Source of the DNA: RH-AL1 sp965277355
GTDB lineage: Bacteria > Pseudomonadota > Alphaproteobacteria > Rhizobiales > Beijerinckiaceae
Length of the DNA: 64,000 nt
Assembly: GCA_965277355.1 (NCBI GenBank)
Contig: CBDICN010000002.1
Location: 1,612,001 to 1,676,000, forward strand
Direction of reading: 5' to 3'
Part shown: positions 35,462-44,139 of the stretch, one piece after another
How positions within the stretch are numbered: the stretch's first letter is position 1
Layout of the letters: each line of letters opens with the position of its first letter
The notes under the pieces: generated by a model
The model's input: the letters and a program-made list of their open reading frames with translations, nothing else
Databases searched by the model: none
What the model was told of the DNA's origin: nothing
Made by a program: the position numbers and the translations under genes

Positions 35462-37333
35462 TCAGCCGTACTGCCGCCAGCTGTCCGTCGGCGCGCCGCT
35501 CTGATCCAGTGCCGAGTCGAGCGTGTAGGCTGCGCTGATGAGCGCGAGATGGGTGAGAGCCTGCGGCATGTTGCCGAGCTGCTCGCCGCCTGCGCCGATC
35601 TCCTCGGAGAACAGGCCGAGGTCGTTGGCGTAGCTCACGAGCTTCTCGAAGTGCAGCCTGGCGCGGCGCGTCTCACCGGATCGTGCAAGGCATTCCACTA
35701 GCCAGAAACAGCAAGGGGTGAAGGCTCCCTCGTCACCGTCGAGCCCGTCGATGTTGCCGCGTTCGCCAATCTCGTATCGGCGAACGAGCACGTCGGACGC
35801 GAGCTCTTTCTCGATCGCTTTCTGGGTCGACAGCCATCGCGGATCGCGCGGAGCTATGAAGCGCACCAGCGGCATCAGCAACGTCGACGCGTCGAGTGCC
35901 GTGCCGCCCTTATACTGCGTGAAGGCACCGCGTTCGGCGTCCCAGAAATTCTCGTGAATGTCGCGGTAGATGAGCGTGCGGTTTCTCTCCCAGTCCGAGC
36001 CCTGTTCCGCAGGCAGCGAACGCTTCGTCGCCATGCGCAGGCCGCGGTCGAGCGCAACCCAGCACATCAGGCGCGACGACAGGAAATGCCGGCGCTCGCC
36101 CCGCATCTCCCAGATGCCTTCGTCCGGCTGATCCCAGTTGCGGCATACCCAATTCAAGGTGCGCGACATGCCCTGCCACGCCCGGTAGGTCACCGGCTCC
36201 CCGTACTTGTCCGAGAGATAGGCGGAATCGAACAGCGCACCGTAGATGTCGAGCTGGAGCTGAGAGGCGGCCGCGTTGCCGATGCGGACAGGTTGTGCGC
36301 CTCCGTAGCCGGCAAGGTGGTCTAACGTCGTCTCCTCCGCCTCGCGTGTGCCGTCGAGCCGGTAGAGGATTTGCAGCTGGCCATCGTCGCTCCGGTCGGC
36401 GCATGTCCCGACCCATCGATTGAAGCGCATCGCCTCGTTGACGTAGCCGAGCCGCATCAGCGCGAAGGTCGCGAAGGCGGCGTCCCGGATCCAGCAGAAG
36501 CGATAATCCCAGTTGCGGAGGCCGCCGGGCTTTTCGGGAAGCCCGAAGGTGGCGGCGGCAGCGATCGAGCCATGCTCGGCCGAACTCAGGAGCTTGAGCA
36601 CCAGCGCCGATCGGAGCACGTACTCGCGCCAGCGGCCCTTGTACGAGGAATGCGCGGACCAGCTTTGCCAATAGGCCAAGGTCTCGTCGAAAGAGGCCTC
36701 TATGAAGCCGGTCGGATCATCGCCGTCGCTCGGAAGCTCGCCTCCGCATTCGAGGATGAAGCTCGCGACCTTGCCTTCCTCCAGGTCGAACGCGGCGGTT
36801 GCGGCGCCTTCCGCCTTCGAGAGAGGAATGCTGCTGCGCAGCCGCAGCGGGTCCGACAGCTGGTGTTGGTTCGGTCGGAAGATCGCCGCGTCGGCTTTGA
36901 GGTCGATGACGGGCAAGCCGTCGCGCCCGTAGTCGAACCGCGGCGCGCAGACCGCCGTGATGCGCGCGTTGCCGCGGATGCAGGTCACTCGCCGCACCAG
37001 TGCGCTCAGCGGTCCTTCGTCCTTCATGATCGGCATGTAGTCGGTTAGCTCGACCACCGCCTCGCCGTTCATGAAGCGGGTGATCAAGACGTTCGTGTCC
37101 GGAATGTAGATCTGGCGCGTGTGCCAGTTGGCGGCATCGTCCGGGGCGACGGCGAAGGAGCCCCCCTTGTGAATGTCCAGCAGCGCGCAGAAGACGCTTG
37201 GGCTGTCGAGTAGGGGATGGCAGAAATAGTCGATTGTGCCTGCACTCGAAACGAGCGCGATCGAGCGCATGTTGCCGATGACGCCGTGCGCGGCAATCGA
37301 CGGACCCAGAATAGGATTGTCGTATTTCAACAT
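35462..37333 (-). CDS. Glycoside hydrolase family 15 protein (glucoamylase/trehalase-like)
   Basis: 623 residues. The N-terminal beta-sandwich (about residues 1-230, GPSIAAHGVIGNMRSIALVSSAGTIDYFCHP) precedes an (alpha/alpha)6 barrel. RNWDYRFCWIRDAAFATFAL (near residue 275) is the GH15 signature, and LFSEEIGAGGEQLGNMPQALTHLALI near the C-terminus holds the general-base glutamate region. GH15 enzymes release glucose from starch, dextrin or trehalose; the cytoplasmic form without signal peptide would act on intracellular glycogen, dextrin or trehalose. Substrate not decided. It is upstream of an SDR gene on the same strand, in the order SDR-GH15, with 43 bp between. Confidence 0.93.
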   Translation of the reverse strand: MLKYDNPILGPSIAAHGVIGNMRSIALVSSAGTIDYFCHPLLDSPSVFCALLDIHKGGSFAVAPDDAANWHTRQIYIPDTNVLITRFMNGEAVVELTDYMPIMKDEGPLSALVRRVTCIRGNARITAVCAPRFDYGRDGLPVIDLKADAAIFRPNQHQLSDPLRLRSSIPLSKAEGAATAAFDLEEGKVASFILECGGELPSDGDDPTGFIEASFDETLAYWQSWSAHSSYKGRWREYVLRSALVLKLLSSAEHGSIAAAATFGLPEKPGGLRNWDYRFCWIRDAAFATFALMRLGYVNEAMRFNRWVGTCADRSDDGQLQILYRLDGTREAEETTLDHLAGYGGAQPVRIGNAAASQLQLDIYGALFDSAYLSDKYGEPVTYRAWQGMSRTLNWVCRNWDQPDEGIWEMRGERRHFLSSRLMCWVALDRGLRMATKRSLPAEQGSDWERNRTLIYRDIHENFWDAERGAFTQYKGGTALDASTLLMPLVRFIAPRDPRWLSTQKAIEKELASDVLVRRYEIGERGNIDGLDGDEGAFTPCCFWLVECLARSGETRRARLHFEKLVSYANDLGLFSEEIGAGGEQLGNMPQALTHLALISAAYTLDSALDQSGAPTDSWRQYG

Positions 37334-37376
37334 CCAGGTTCCTCGCGACGCCGCAAGCGTCTTGCAACCGCGCTCC

Positions 37377-38174
37377 TCAGACCGTGGCGACGGAGCCGCC
37401 GTCGACGCGGTAGTTCGCGCCGTTGATGAAGGATGCCTGCTTCGAGCAGAGGAACACCACCAAGGCCGCGACCTCTTCCGGCCGCCCGCGGCGCTGCAGT
37501 TCGAGGGTCGGCCGCTCCTCCTTGAGGAAGCTCGCGATCGCCTCGTCGAAGCTGGTCCCGTTCTCCTTGGCGCGCTTCTCCATCATCGCGTCTGTCATCG
37601 GTGTCGCGATGTAGGCCGGGCTGACCGTATTCACCAGGACTCCATGCTTCGAATAGGTCTTGGACAGGCCCTTGGTCAGGTTGAGGATGCCGGCTTTCGC
37701 TGCGCAATAGGGCAACTCGTCTGCGTATGGCTGCTCGGCGTCTTCGGACCCGAACAGGATGATGCGCCCCTGCTTGCGCTCGACCATCCCGGGCACGAAG
37801 GCGCGCACGACGCGAACCGCACCCATCAGGATGACCTGCAAGGCTCCGAGCCAAGCCTCATCATCGATGGTGTGGAAGTCGCCGGTCGGCCCGGTGACGC
37901 CGGCGGCGTTGACCAGGAAGTCCACGTGCCCGAGTTTCGCAATGGCCGTGTTGCGCAGCGCCTCGACGGAGGCGGCGTTTGCCACGTCGACGACGGCGGG
38001 GTGGACTTCGCCGAGCTGACCGAGGTGCGTTGCGGCCTGCTCGATCCGATCGGGAAACTGATCCGCCATCACGACCCGCACGCCCTCTTGAAGCAGCATG
38101 CGCGTGGTTTGCAATCCCATCCCGGAATCGCTGCCGGTGACGACGGCCGTCTTACCCTTGATCGCGAAGTCCAT
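37377..38174 (-). CDS. Short-chain dehydrogenase/reductase
   Basis: 265 residues, classical SDR. The cofactor motif VVTGSDSGMGLQ (TGXXXGXG) is near residue 12, the aspartate in VMADQFPDR favours NAD(H), NAAGVTG near 92, the catalytic tyrosine/lysine in YCAAKAGILNLTK near 165, and the serine in FGSED. The substrate is unknown. The GH15 gene follows on the same strand, so glucose or a related sugar might be oxidised, but this is inference. It is divergent from the alpha/beta-hydrolase gene across 80 bp. Confidence 0.92.
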   Translation of the reverse strand: MDFAIKGKTAVVTGSDSGMGLQTTRMLLQEGVRVVMADQFPDRIEQAATHLGQLGEVHPAVVDVANAASVEALRNTAIAKLGHVDFLVNAAGVTGPTGDFHTIDDEAWLGALQVILMGAVRVVRAFVPGMVERKQGRIILFGSEDAEQPYADELPYCAAKAGILNLTKGLSKTYSKHGVLVNTVSPAYIATPMTDAMMEKRAKENGTSFDEAIASFLKEERPTLELQRRGRPEEVAALVVFLCSKQASFINGANYRVDGGSVATV

Positions 38175-38254
38175 GACGCCTCCTGACGGTTGCTGTGATA
38201 CTAGAACATGAACGATTGGCCATTGTTGCAGGCCGGGACTATGGGACACAGGCG

Positions 38255-39178
38255 ATGATCGACCCGCAAGCTCAGGCGGTTCTGGACGAGCTGCGCGCCG
38301 GGGCGACGCCAATGCCCGCCGATCAGGACTCCTGGCTGCGGGGCTATCGCGAAGAGCTCGATCAGATCGTCAGCATGCAAGGCTCTCCTCCCGCCTGCAC
38401 CTTGACCGACGGATGCACAAGCGGCGGCGACGGACAGCCGCTCGGCCTCAGGCTCTACCGCGCGGACGGTCCTGAGCCGCGACCGACCCTGCTATTCATC
38501 CACGGTGGCGGCTTCGTCGCCGGCTCGCTCGCGGGCTATGATGTGCCTTTGCGGCATCTGGCGCTCAGGTCCGGCTGGCAGATCGCCGCTGTCGATTACC
38601 GTCTCGCGCCCGAGCATCCGTTCCCGGCAGCGACGGGCGATTGCATGGCGGCGCTGCGTCACCTCCTCGCCGATGGCGCGGTGGACGGCCGCCACGTGGC
38701 GGTCGGCGGCGACAGCGCTGGCGGCCTGCTCGCCGCCGTCCTCGCCCAGCGCGCGCGGGATGCCGGCATCGCCTTGGCCTTGCAGCTCCTGCTCTATCCC
38801 AACGCCGACCTGCGAGAAGGCGCCCATCACGCCTCGCGCGGACAGTTCGACGGCACCGTCGTGCGCATCGACGAGCTCTACCGCGGCCTCGACCTCTATT
38901 GCCTCGGCCACGACCGTGCCGACGCCGATCTCTCGCCGCTCCTTGCGGGCGATCTTGCCGGCCTCTGCCCTGCCCTTCTCGTGACCTGCGAGAACGACCC
39001 CCTCCGCGACGAGGCGGAAGCTTACGGCCGCCGCCTGCGGGAGGCCGACGTGACGCTCGAGGCCGTGCGCCTCGGCGGGATGATCCACAGCGTCGTCCAG
39101 CGCGGCGCGCGGATCGCGGCGGGCGATCGCCTCATCACGCGCCTTGCCGAGGCTTTGCGGGCGATCGTGCGTCATTGA
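38255..39178 (+). CDS. Alpha/beta hydrolase, HSL-type esterase
   Basis: 307 residues. HGGGFVAGS (oxyanion hole, HGGG) near residue 80, GDSAGGLL with the nucleophilic serine near 152, a catalytic aspartate in CENDPLRDEA near 250 and the histidine in GGMIHSVVQ near 280 make the full hormone-sensitive-lipase-type triad. Such enzymes hydrolyse short-chain esters; no signal peptide is visible, so it is cytoplasmic. The ATG at 38255 begins MIDPQAQAVLDEL; an upstream GTG would add 20 unconserved residues. Confidence 0.88.
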   Translation: MIDPQAQAVLDELRAGATPMPADQDSWLRGYREELDQIVSMQGSPPACTLTDGCTSGGDGQPLGLRLYRADGPEPRPTLLFIHGGGFVAGSLAGYDVPLRHLALRSGWQIAAVDYRLAPEHPFPAATGDCMAALRHLLADGAVDGRHVAVGGDSAGGLLAAVLAQRARDAGIALALQLLLYPNADLREGAHHASRGQFDGTVVRIDELYRGLDLYCLGHDRADADLSPLLAGDLAGLCPALLVTCENDPLRDEAEAYGRRLREADVTLEAVRLGGMIHSVVQRGARIAAGDRLITRLAEALRAIVRH

Positions 39179-39260
39179 AACGCTTTGAGGACCTTCGAAG
39201 TCGGCTAAGCTGATGGGAGGTGCCCGCAAGTGGTGCCCGAGACCCGTGGGAGGATGCGCG

Positions 39261-39557
39261 TTGAAGCGATTGAGCATGGGCGCGCTTCTGCTCGCGATGA
39301 GCTTGGCTCGAGCAGCAGCCGCCGAGAGCGCGGAGGACGCGCGCGTCGAAGCCTGCAAGAAGGCGATGAACGAACGCATCCAGCTCTGTACCGACAACTG
39401 CACGCGCACGGCGCTGGCCGCCGCCCCCGACTACAAGGACAACAACAACAACGTGAAGTTCGGCTGTCTGAAGGGCTGCGCGTTGCGGCAGGTGTTCCAG
39501 ATGCAGGTCTGCCGGAGCGGCGGCAAGAGCGAATCGGTGGAGACCAACCGGAACTAG
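39261..39557 (+). CDS. Small exported Cys-rich protein
   Basis: 98 residues from the TTG at 39261, with GGGAGG 7 nt upstream. A signal peptide (LKRLSMGALLLAMSLARAAAA) leaves a mature part of about 75 residues with six cysteines: EACKKAMNERIQLC, TDNCTRTALA, NNVKFGCLKGCALRQVF and MQVCRSGGK. The paired spacing suggests three disulfides or a metal site. I do not recognise a family. The SDR/esterase neighbours do not suggest a role. Convergent with the acyl-CoA-synthetase-like gene (10 bp apart). Confidence 0.65.
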   Translation: MKRLSMGALLLAMSLARAAAAESAEDARVEACKKAMNERIQLCTDNCTRTALAAAPDYKDNNNNVKFGCLKGCALRQVFQMQVCRSGGKSESVETNRN

Positions 39558-39567
39558 CCGCGCGGCG

Positions 39568-41394
39568 TCAGAGCCGGATCGCGCCGGACAGAAGCTCGTC
39601 GTGCAGGTCGATGTCGAGCGGCCGGTAAGCGGCCTCTCGCGGGTCGTCGAGGTAGAGCGCGTCGGCGATACCTCTCGGATCGCAGCCTTCGCTCACGAGC
39701 TCGCTCTTCTTCACCTTGAAGGTCCCGGTCGTCGTGAGGCTGGCGCACAGGCGCAGCAGGAGCGGCCTCGCGTAACGTGGCAGCCGCGCCTCGAGATGGC
39801 CTCGAAGCCGCTCGACATCGAAGGATGATGTGACGACCAGCGCGGCCATGCCGGCGCGACCCTCCGCGTGGGGCAGCTCTACGCCGTAGACAACGGCTTC
39901 GAGCACGCCGTCGTAGGCGCAGAGCGCATCCGCGACTTCGGCCGTCGCGACGTTCTCCCCCTTCCACCTGAAGGTGTCGCCGATGCGGTTGACGAAGCTG
40001 TAGAAGCCCTGCGCATCGCGCGTCATCAGATCGCCGGTACGGACCCAAATGTCGCCCGCCGCGAACACGTCCCGCAGGATCTTGCGCTCGCTCTCGGCCT
40101 CGCTGGTGTAGCCTTCGAAGCGGTTGGAGAGGGATGTCGCATCCGTCGCGACAAGCCCGATCGCCTCGCCCGGCTCGTTCGCATCGCACCGGATGCACAA
40201 TCCGTGCGCGTCTCGCTCCGGACGCTCGGTCTCGATATCGAAACGCACCAGCGCGACGGGCGAGCGATGCGCCATGAAACGCGGGATGCGGCCGATGGCG
40301 CCCGGCTTCCCCTCGAGATTGAACAACGAGAAGCTGCCCTCGGTGGCCGCGTAGAACTCGATGATGCGCGGGACGGCGAAGCGCCGCTCGAAGGCCTGCC
40401 ACACATCCGCCCGCAGGCCGTTGCCGATGCAGAGCCGCAGGCCATGGCGCCGACCCGCCTCGTCCCGAGGCGCGTTGAGCAGGTAGCGGCAGAGCTCGCC
40501 GATGTACTGGAAGATCGTCGCGCCGGAGCAGGCGACATCGGACCAGAACCGGCTTGCGGAGAAGCTTGTGCGCACAATCACAGAGCCGCCGGCCGCGAGC
40601 ATCGAGCCGACCGCGACGACGCCACCGACGCTGTGGTACATCGGCAGGCAATTGTAGAGCCGATCGTCGGCTCGCGCGTCGGTGATGCCGGCGAACCACT
40701 CGCTCCACATCATCACCCGGTAGTGGCTCACCCGCGCGGCCTTGGGCAGGCCGGTGGTGCCGGAGGTGTAGATCAGCAGCGCAGCGTCACGCAGCGTCAC
40801 GCTCGGGCGGTCGCGCGCGTCCAGAGCCTTCGCGTCCAAGCCGTCGATCAGCCGGTCGATGCGGACGTGGCCCTCTGCATCCGCTCCGTGGACGAGCACG
40901 GACACGTCGCTGGAGAGCTCGCCCGAAGCTTCGAAGGGGGAGAGGCAGCTTGCGCCGACGATGACGTAGCGTGGTGCCGCAAGTGCGAGGCAATGGTGAA
41001 GACCCGCACCGACGAGGTGCGTGTTGAGCAAAGCGGTGACGATGCCGACACTGGATAATCCGATCCAGATGGCGGCGTAGTCCGGCTCGTTCTCCATCAT
41101 CAGGGCGACCCTGTCGCCCGGGCTCAGCCCCCGCGTCCGCGCCCAGCGAGCGTACTGGTTCGCTCGCGATGACAGCTCGCCGTAGGTGAGGCTACAGGCG
41201 TCGCCCGACAACGCCGGGGCCAGCGGGTGAGCCGCAGCCTTCTCCTCGACGACCACCGCCAGCGTCCGGGTCGAGCACGGCGTCACACCAGCGGTTCGTT
41301 GGAGAGCGCGTACCCAGTCCGCGTTGGCGCACCGGGCCGAGCGGGGACCATACACCGCGCGATGATCTTCTTCATCCGCGTCAGCCTTGGTCAT
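39568..41394 (-). CDS. Acyl-CoA synthetase-like AMP-binding protein (FATP/long-chain type)
   Basis: 608 residues. ANL-superfamily adenylating enzyme: A3 motif LIYTSGTTGLPKAARVSHYRV near residue 212, YHSVGG, FYAATEGSF near 350, RTGDLMTRDAQGFYSFVNRIGDTFRWKGENVAT near 475 and a C-terminal TGTFKVKKSEL. The layout resembles the fatty-acid transport protein/very-long-chain synthetase group. It would activate a carboxylate as an AMP ester and transfer it to CoA or to the adjacent carrier protein. It follows the carrier protein gene on the same strand (16 bp apart), so they form one operon and point to loading of a fatty or other carboxylic acid. Confidence 0.88.
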   Translation of the reverse strand: MTKADADEEDHRAVYGPRSARCANADWVRALQRTAGVTPCSTRTLAVVVEEKAAAHPLAPALSGDACSLTYGELSSRANQYARWARTRGLSPGDRVALMMENEPDYAAIWIGLSSVGIVTALLNTHLVGAGLHHCLALAAPRYVIVGASCLSPFEASGELSSDVSVLVHGADAEGHVRIDRLIDGLDAKALDARDRPSVTLRDAALLIYTSGTTGLPKAARVSHYRVMMWSEWFAGITDARADDRLYNCLPMYHSVGGVVAVGSMLAAGGSVIVRTSFSASRFWSDVACSGATIFQYIGELCRYLLNAPRDEAGRRHGLRLCIGNGLRADVWQAFERRFAVPRIIEFYAATEGSFSLFNLEGKPGAIGRIPRFMAHRSPVALVRFDIETERPERDAHGLCIRCDANEPGEAIGLVATDATSLSNRFEGYTSEAESERKILRDVFAAGDIWVRTGDLMTRDAQGFYSFVNRIGDTFRWKGENVATAEVADALCAYDGVLEAVVYGVELPHAEGRAGMAALVVTSSFDVERLRGHLEARLPRYARPLLLRLCASLTTTGTFKVKKSELVSEGCDPRGIADALYLDDPREAAYRPLDIDLHDELLSGAIRL

Positions 41395-41410
41395 CGGGCG
41401 TGTCCCCCGC

Positions 41411-41665
41411 CTAGAGCCGGTCCAGCATGCATGCGAGGCTCGCGATCGACCGGAAGTTCGCCGGAGTCATCTCGCGCTGCGGGATCGTCACGTCGAACTC
41501 CGCCTCGATCGCGAGCATGAGGTCGACCATCGCCATCGACGTCAGACCGCAGTCGACGAGGTGATCGGTCGGCGCGATCTCGCGACGGATATCGTGCTGA
41601 CGCGCGACCCGCGCGACGATGCCGCCGACTTTACCTGCCGTATCAACCTGCTTTGCATCCAACAT
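41411..41665 (-). CDS. Stand-alone acyl/aminoacyl carrier protein
   Basis: 84 residues. A four-helix carrier protein. The phosphopantetheine site is Ser43 in DCGLTSMAMVDLMLAIE, matching the DXXLTS pattern of carrier proteins that receive aminoacyl groups. N-terminal MLDAKQVDTAGKVGGIVARV leads into the first helix. It starts a leftward operon with the acyl-CoA-synthetase-like gene; an amino acid:[carrier protein] ligase is encoded 1.5 kb away on the other side. It is not the fatty-acid ACP (no fab genes nearby, no DSLD motif). Confidence 0.9.
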   Translation of the reverse strand: MLDAKQVDTAGKVGGIVARVARQHDIRREIAPTDHLVDCGLTSMAMVDLMLAIEAEFDVTIPQREMTPANFRSIASLACMLDRL

Positions 41666-41695
41666 GGGAGCTCCAACGGCCCGATCTGAACAACA

Positions 41696-41935
41696 GACAC
41701 TACCCCGACACTCGGCTTCCGGCTCGATCTCCCGTTATCTAGGAACACAAATCCAAATTCCAAATCGACTTAAATCATCTTGATTAATTTAACCGGATAC
41801 GGATGGTCCCCTTAATCTCCCGTAAACCATGATCTACTTTCGCGCACCGACTTGGAGAGATTTTGATTTAAAAGCTCAGTTCCCGATGGCGGCTTGCCAC
41901 TGGTCCTCATCATGATCCCTCGGAGAGGGTAGAAG
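41696..41935. promoter_or_regulatory. AT-rich divergent control region of the carrier-protein cluster
   Basis: The 270 bp between the carrier-protein gene and the acyl-CoA-dehydrogenase-like gene contain, at 41740-41880, the most AT-rich stretch seen in the window. An inverted repeat TTAAAT-N11-ATTTAA lies at 41770-41792, with further TTTAA copies near 41865. Both divergent operons probably start here and may share a regulator; no regulator gene is in the cluster. Confidence 0.5.
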
Positions 41936-43168
41936 ATGGTCTCGTTTGACAGCAGCGCGAACGACGCCGCGGCGCACGCTGCGTCGCGTGGCGTGCCAGA
42001 CGCCTACCCTTGTGGCGCGCTCCGCGAGCGGGCCGAGGCGGTCGCCGCCATCGCGGCAGCAAACGCCGCCCGCGTCGATGGGGACGCCATCTTCCCGACC
42101 GCCGGGATTGAGGCGGCGAAACGCAACGGTCTCATGAGCCTGCTGATTCCCCGCGAATTCGGCGGCGCGGGTGCGCCGCTCAGCGCCGTTTCCGACGTCT
42201 GCTACACGCTTGGCCAAGCCTGCGCCTCCACGGCCATGATCGTCGCCATGCACCAGGCGGCGCTCGCTTGCGTTGTACGCCACCATGGCGAGAGCCAGTG
42301 GCAGCGCAGCTTCCTTCGACGCGTCGCGTCGGAAAACCTGCTTCTCGCCTCTTCGACGACAGAGGGCACGAGCGGCGGCAACGTGCGCGCGAGCGACGCC
42401 GCCCTGGTCCACGACGGCGACGTGGTTTGCTTTGAGCGCGCGGCCACCGTGATGTCCTACGGCGAACAGGCCGACGGCATCGTCTCCGTCGCCCGGCGCC
42501 ATCCCGATGCGGCGCCTTCGGACCAGGTGCTCCTCATCCTCCTGAAGGAGAATTACCAGCTCGATCAAACCGGCGGCTGGGACACGCTCGGCATGCGCGG
42601 CACCTGCAGCTCCGGCTTCGCGCTGCGCGCCACCGCGCGGCCGGAGCAGGTCCTGCCGGTCGGCTACGACAAGATCCATCCCCAGACCATGGTGCCGTTC
42701 TCGCATCTCACCTGGGCGGGGCTGTGGGCCGGCATCGCGGCGGCGGCGGTGGCCCGCTCGCAGGCCTTCCTGCGGACGGCGGCACGCCGATCCGGTGGCC
42801 AGATGCCACCCGGCGTCGGCCAGTTTACACGCGCGAGCGCCTCGTTGCGCACCTTGCGCGGTATGATTTCGGCGGCGCTCGCCGCCTACGAGCGCATGGA
42901 AGACAAGCCGCAGGTGCTCGGCGGCATCGACAACCAGGCTGCGCTGAACCTCTTCAAGGTCGAGGCATCGGAACACGCGATCGCGACCGTGATGAGCGCG
43001 ATGCGCGCCTGCGGCCTCGCCGGCTACCGCAACGACGGCGAGTTCGGCGTCGGCCGGCACCTGCGCGACGTGCTGTCGTCGCCGATCATGATCCACAACG
43101 AACGGATCATGGCGAACGTCCAGAACGTCGCGCTGATGAGCGGCATCCCTCGTTCGCTTCACGATTAG
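41936..43168 (+). CDS. Acyl-CoA/acyl-carrier-protein dehydrogenase-like flavoprotein
   Basis: 410 residues, acyl-CoA-dehydrogenase fold. N-terminal helical domain with RNGLMSLLIPREFGGAGA near residue 65, a beta domain around MSYGEQADGIVSVARR, and C-terminal helices with LNLFKVEASEHAIATVMSAMRACG and LRDVLSSPIMIHNERIM. The usual catalytic glutamate (YEGT/YEGS in MCAD-type enzymes) seems to be replaced here: the aligned stretch reads PIMIHNE by eye. In antibiotic pathways such flavoproteins oxidise aminoacyl-carrier-protein substrates (PltE-like), and the neighbouring ligase and carrier protein suggest the same. First gene of the rightward operon. RBS-like GAGGGTAGA lies before the ATG. Confidence 0.88.
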   Translation: MVSFDSSANDAAAHAASRGVPDAYPCGALRERAEAVAAIAAANAARVDGDAIFPTAGIEAAKRNGLMSLLIPREFGGAGAPLSAVSDVCYTLGQACASTAMIVAMHQAALACVVRHHGESQWQRSFLRRVASENLLLASSTTEGTSGGNVRASDAALVHDGDVVCFERAATVMSYGEQADGIVSVARRHPDAAPSDQVLLILLKENYQLDQTGGWDTLGMRGTCSSGFALRATARPEQVLPVGYDKIHPQTMVPFSHLTWAGLWAGIAAAAVARSQAFLRTAARRSGGQMPPGVGQFTRASASLRTLRGMISAALAAYERMEDKPQVLGGIDNQAALNLFKVEASEHAIATVMSAMRACGLAGYRNDGEFGVGRHLRDVLSSPIMIHNERIMANVQNVALMSGIPRSLHD

Positions 43169-43195
43169 CGCGGAAGCAACCCGCAGGAGCAGGTC

Positions 43196-44116
43196 ATGAC
43201 GCGTTCCTTTAGGTACGAAGCCGGCGCCGACATTCAGGCGAAGCTCCGCGCCGCGCTTTTCAGCCCGATGGGGGCCGACGGCGTCTACGCACGCTCAGCT
43301 CTCTACGAAGACGTTGTCGACCGCCTCGCTGCCCTCATCACCCGCCACAGGGACAAGGGCACGGAAGTGTTCCGTTTCCCGCCGGTGATGAGCCGCCGCG
43401 ATCTCGAGCGTCACGGCTACCTTAAAAGCTTCCCGAACCTCATCGGCTGCGCTTGCGCGCTCCATGGCACGGAGAAGGAGATCCGCACCGCGGCGGAGCG
43501 CCCGGAGAGCGCCGGAGGCTGGACCACCTCGCTGACGGCGACCGAACTCGTGCTGGCGCCGGCGGCCTGCTACCCGGTCTATCCAATTGTCGCCGCACGC
43601 GGGCTGGTCGCCGAGGGCGGCCTCCTGTTCGACGTCGCCTGCGACTGTTTCCGTCACGAACCGTCCCCGGATCTCGACCGACTGCAGTCGTTCCGGATGC
43701 GCGAATACGTGCGCATCGGCGCGCCGCACGAAATCGCGGTCTTCCGCGAGCAATGGGTCGCGCGAGCCTGCGGGATCGCGGAGGTGCTCGCCCTGCCCAG
43801 CCGCATCGAGCAGGCGAGCGACCCCTTCTTCGGCCGGGTCGGCCAGATCAAAGCGGTCGCGCAGATCCAGCAGGCGCTGAAGTTCGAGTTGGTGGTACCG
43901 CTGCACTCGGAAGACAAGCCCACCGCCTGCATGAGTTTCAACTACCACCGCGATCATTTCGGTACCACCTGGGACATTCTTACCGCCGATGGCAATCCGG
44001 CCCATACCGGCTGTGTCGCCTTCGGGATGGACCGTCTGGCGATTGCCCTGTTCTGGACCCATGGCCTAGACACCGACAGCTGGCCGCGCGCGACGCGCGA
44101 TGCGCTGGCGATGTAG
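43196..44116 (+). CDS. Amino acid:[carrier protein] ligase (class II synthetase homologue)
   Basis: 306 residues. It looks like the catalytic core of atypical seryl-tRNA synthetase without a tRNA-binding domain. Motif 2 is CFRHEPSPDLDRLQSFRMREYV (near residue 151) and motif 3 TGCVAFGMDRLAIALFW (near 271). Candidate zinc ligands Cys125, Glu170 and Cys273 are exactly six less than the ligand positions I recall for Bradyrhizobium Bll0957 (131, 176, 279), which activates glycine and transfers it to a carrier protein. It therefore most likely loads a small amino acid onto the carrier protein 1.5 kb away. The 27 bp before it, and 23 bp after, hold an operon with its neighbours. Confidence 0.9.
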   Translation: MTRSFRYEAGADIQAKLRAALFSPMGADGVYARSALYEDVVDRLAALITRHRDKGTEVFRFPPVMSRRDLERHGYLKSFPNLIGCACALHGTEKEIRTAAERPESAGGWTTSLTATELVLAPAACYPVYPIVAARGLVAEGGLLFDVACDCFRHEPSPDLDRLQSFRMREYVRIGAPHEIAVFREQWVARACGIAEVLALPSRIEQASDPFFGRVGQIKAVAQIQQALKFELVVPLHSEDKPTACMSFNYHRDHFGTTWDILTADGNPAHTGCVAFGMDRLAIALFWTHGLDTDSWPRATRDALAM

Positions 44117-44139
44117 CGGCTGCAGCCAGCGAGGGAAAC

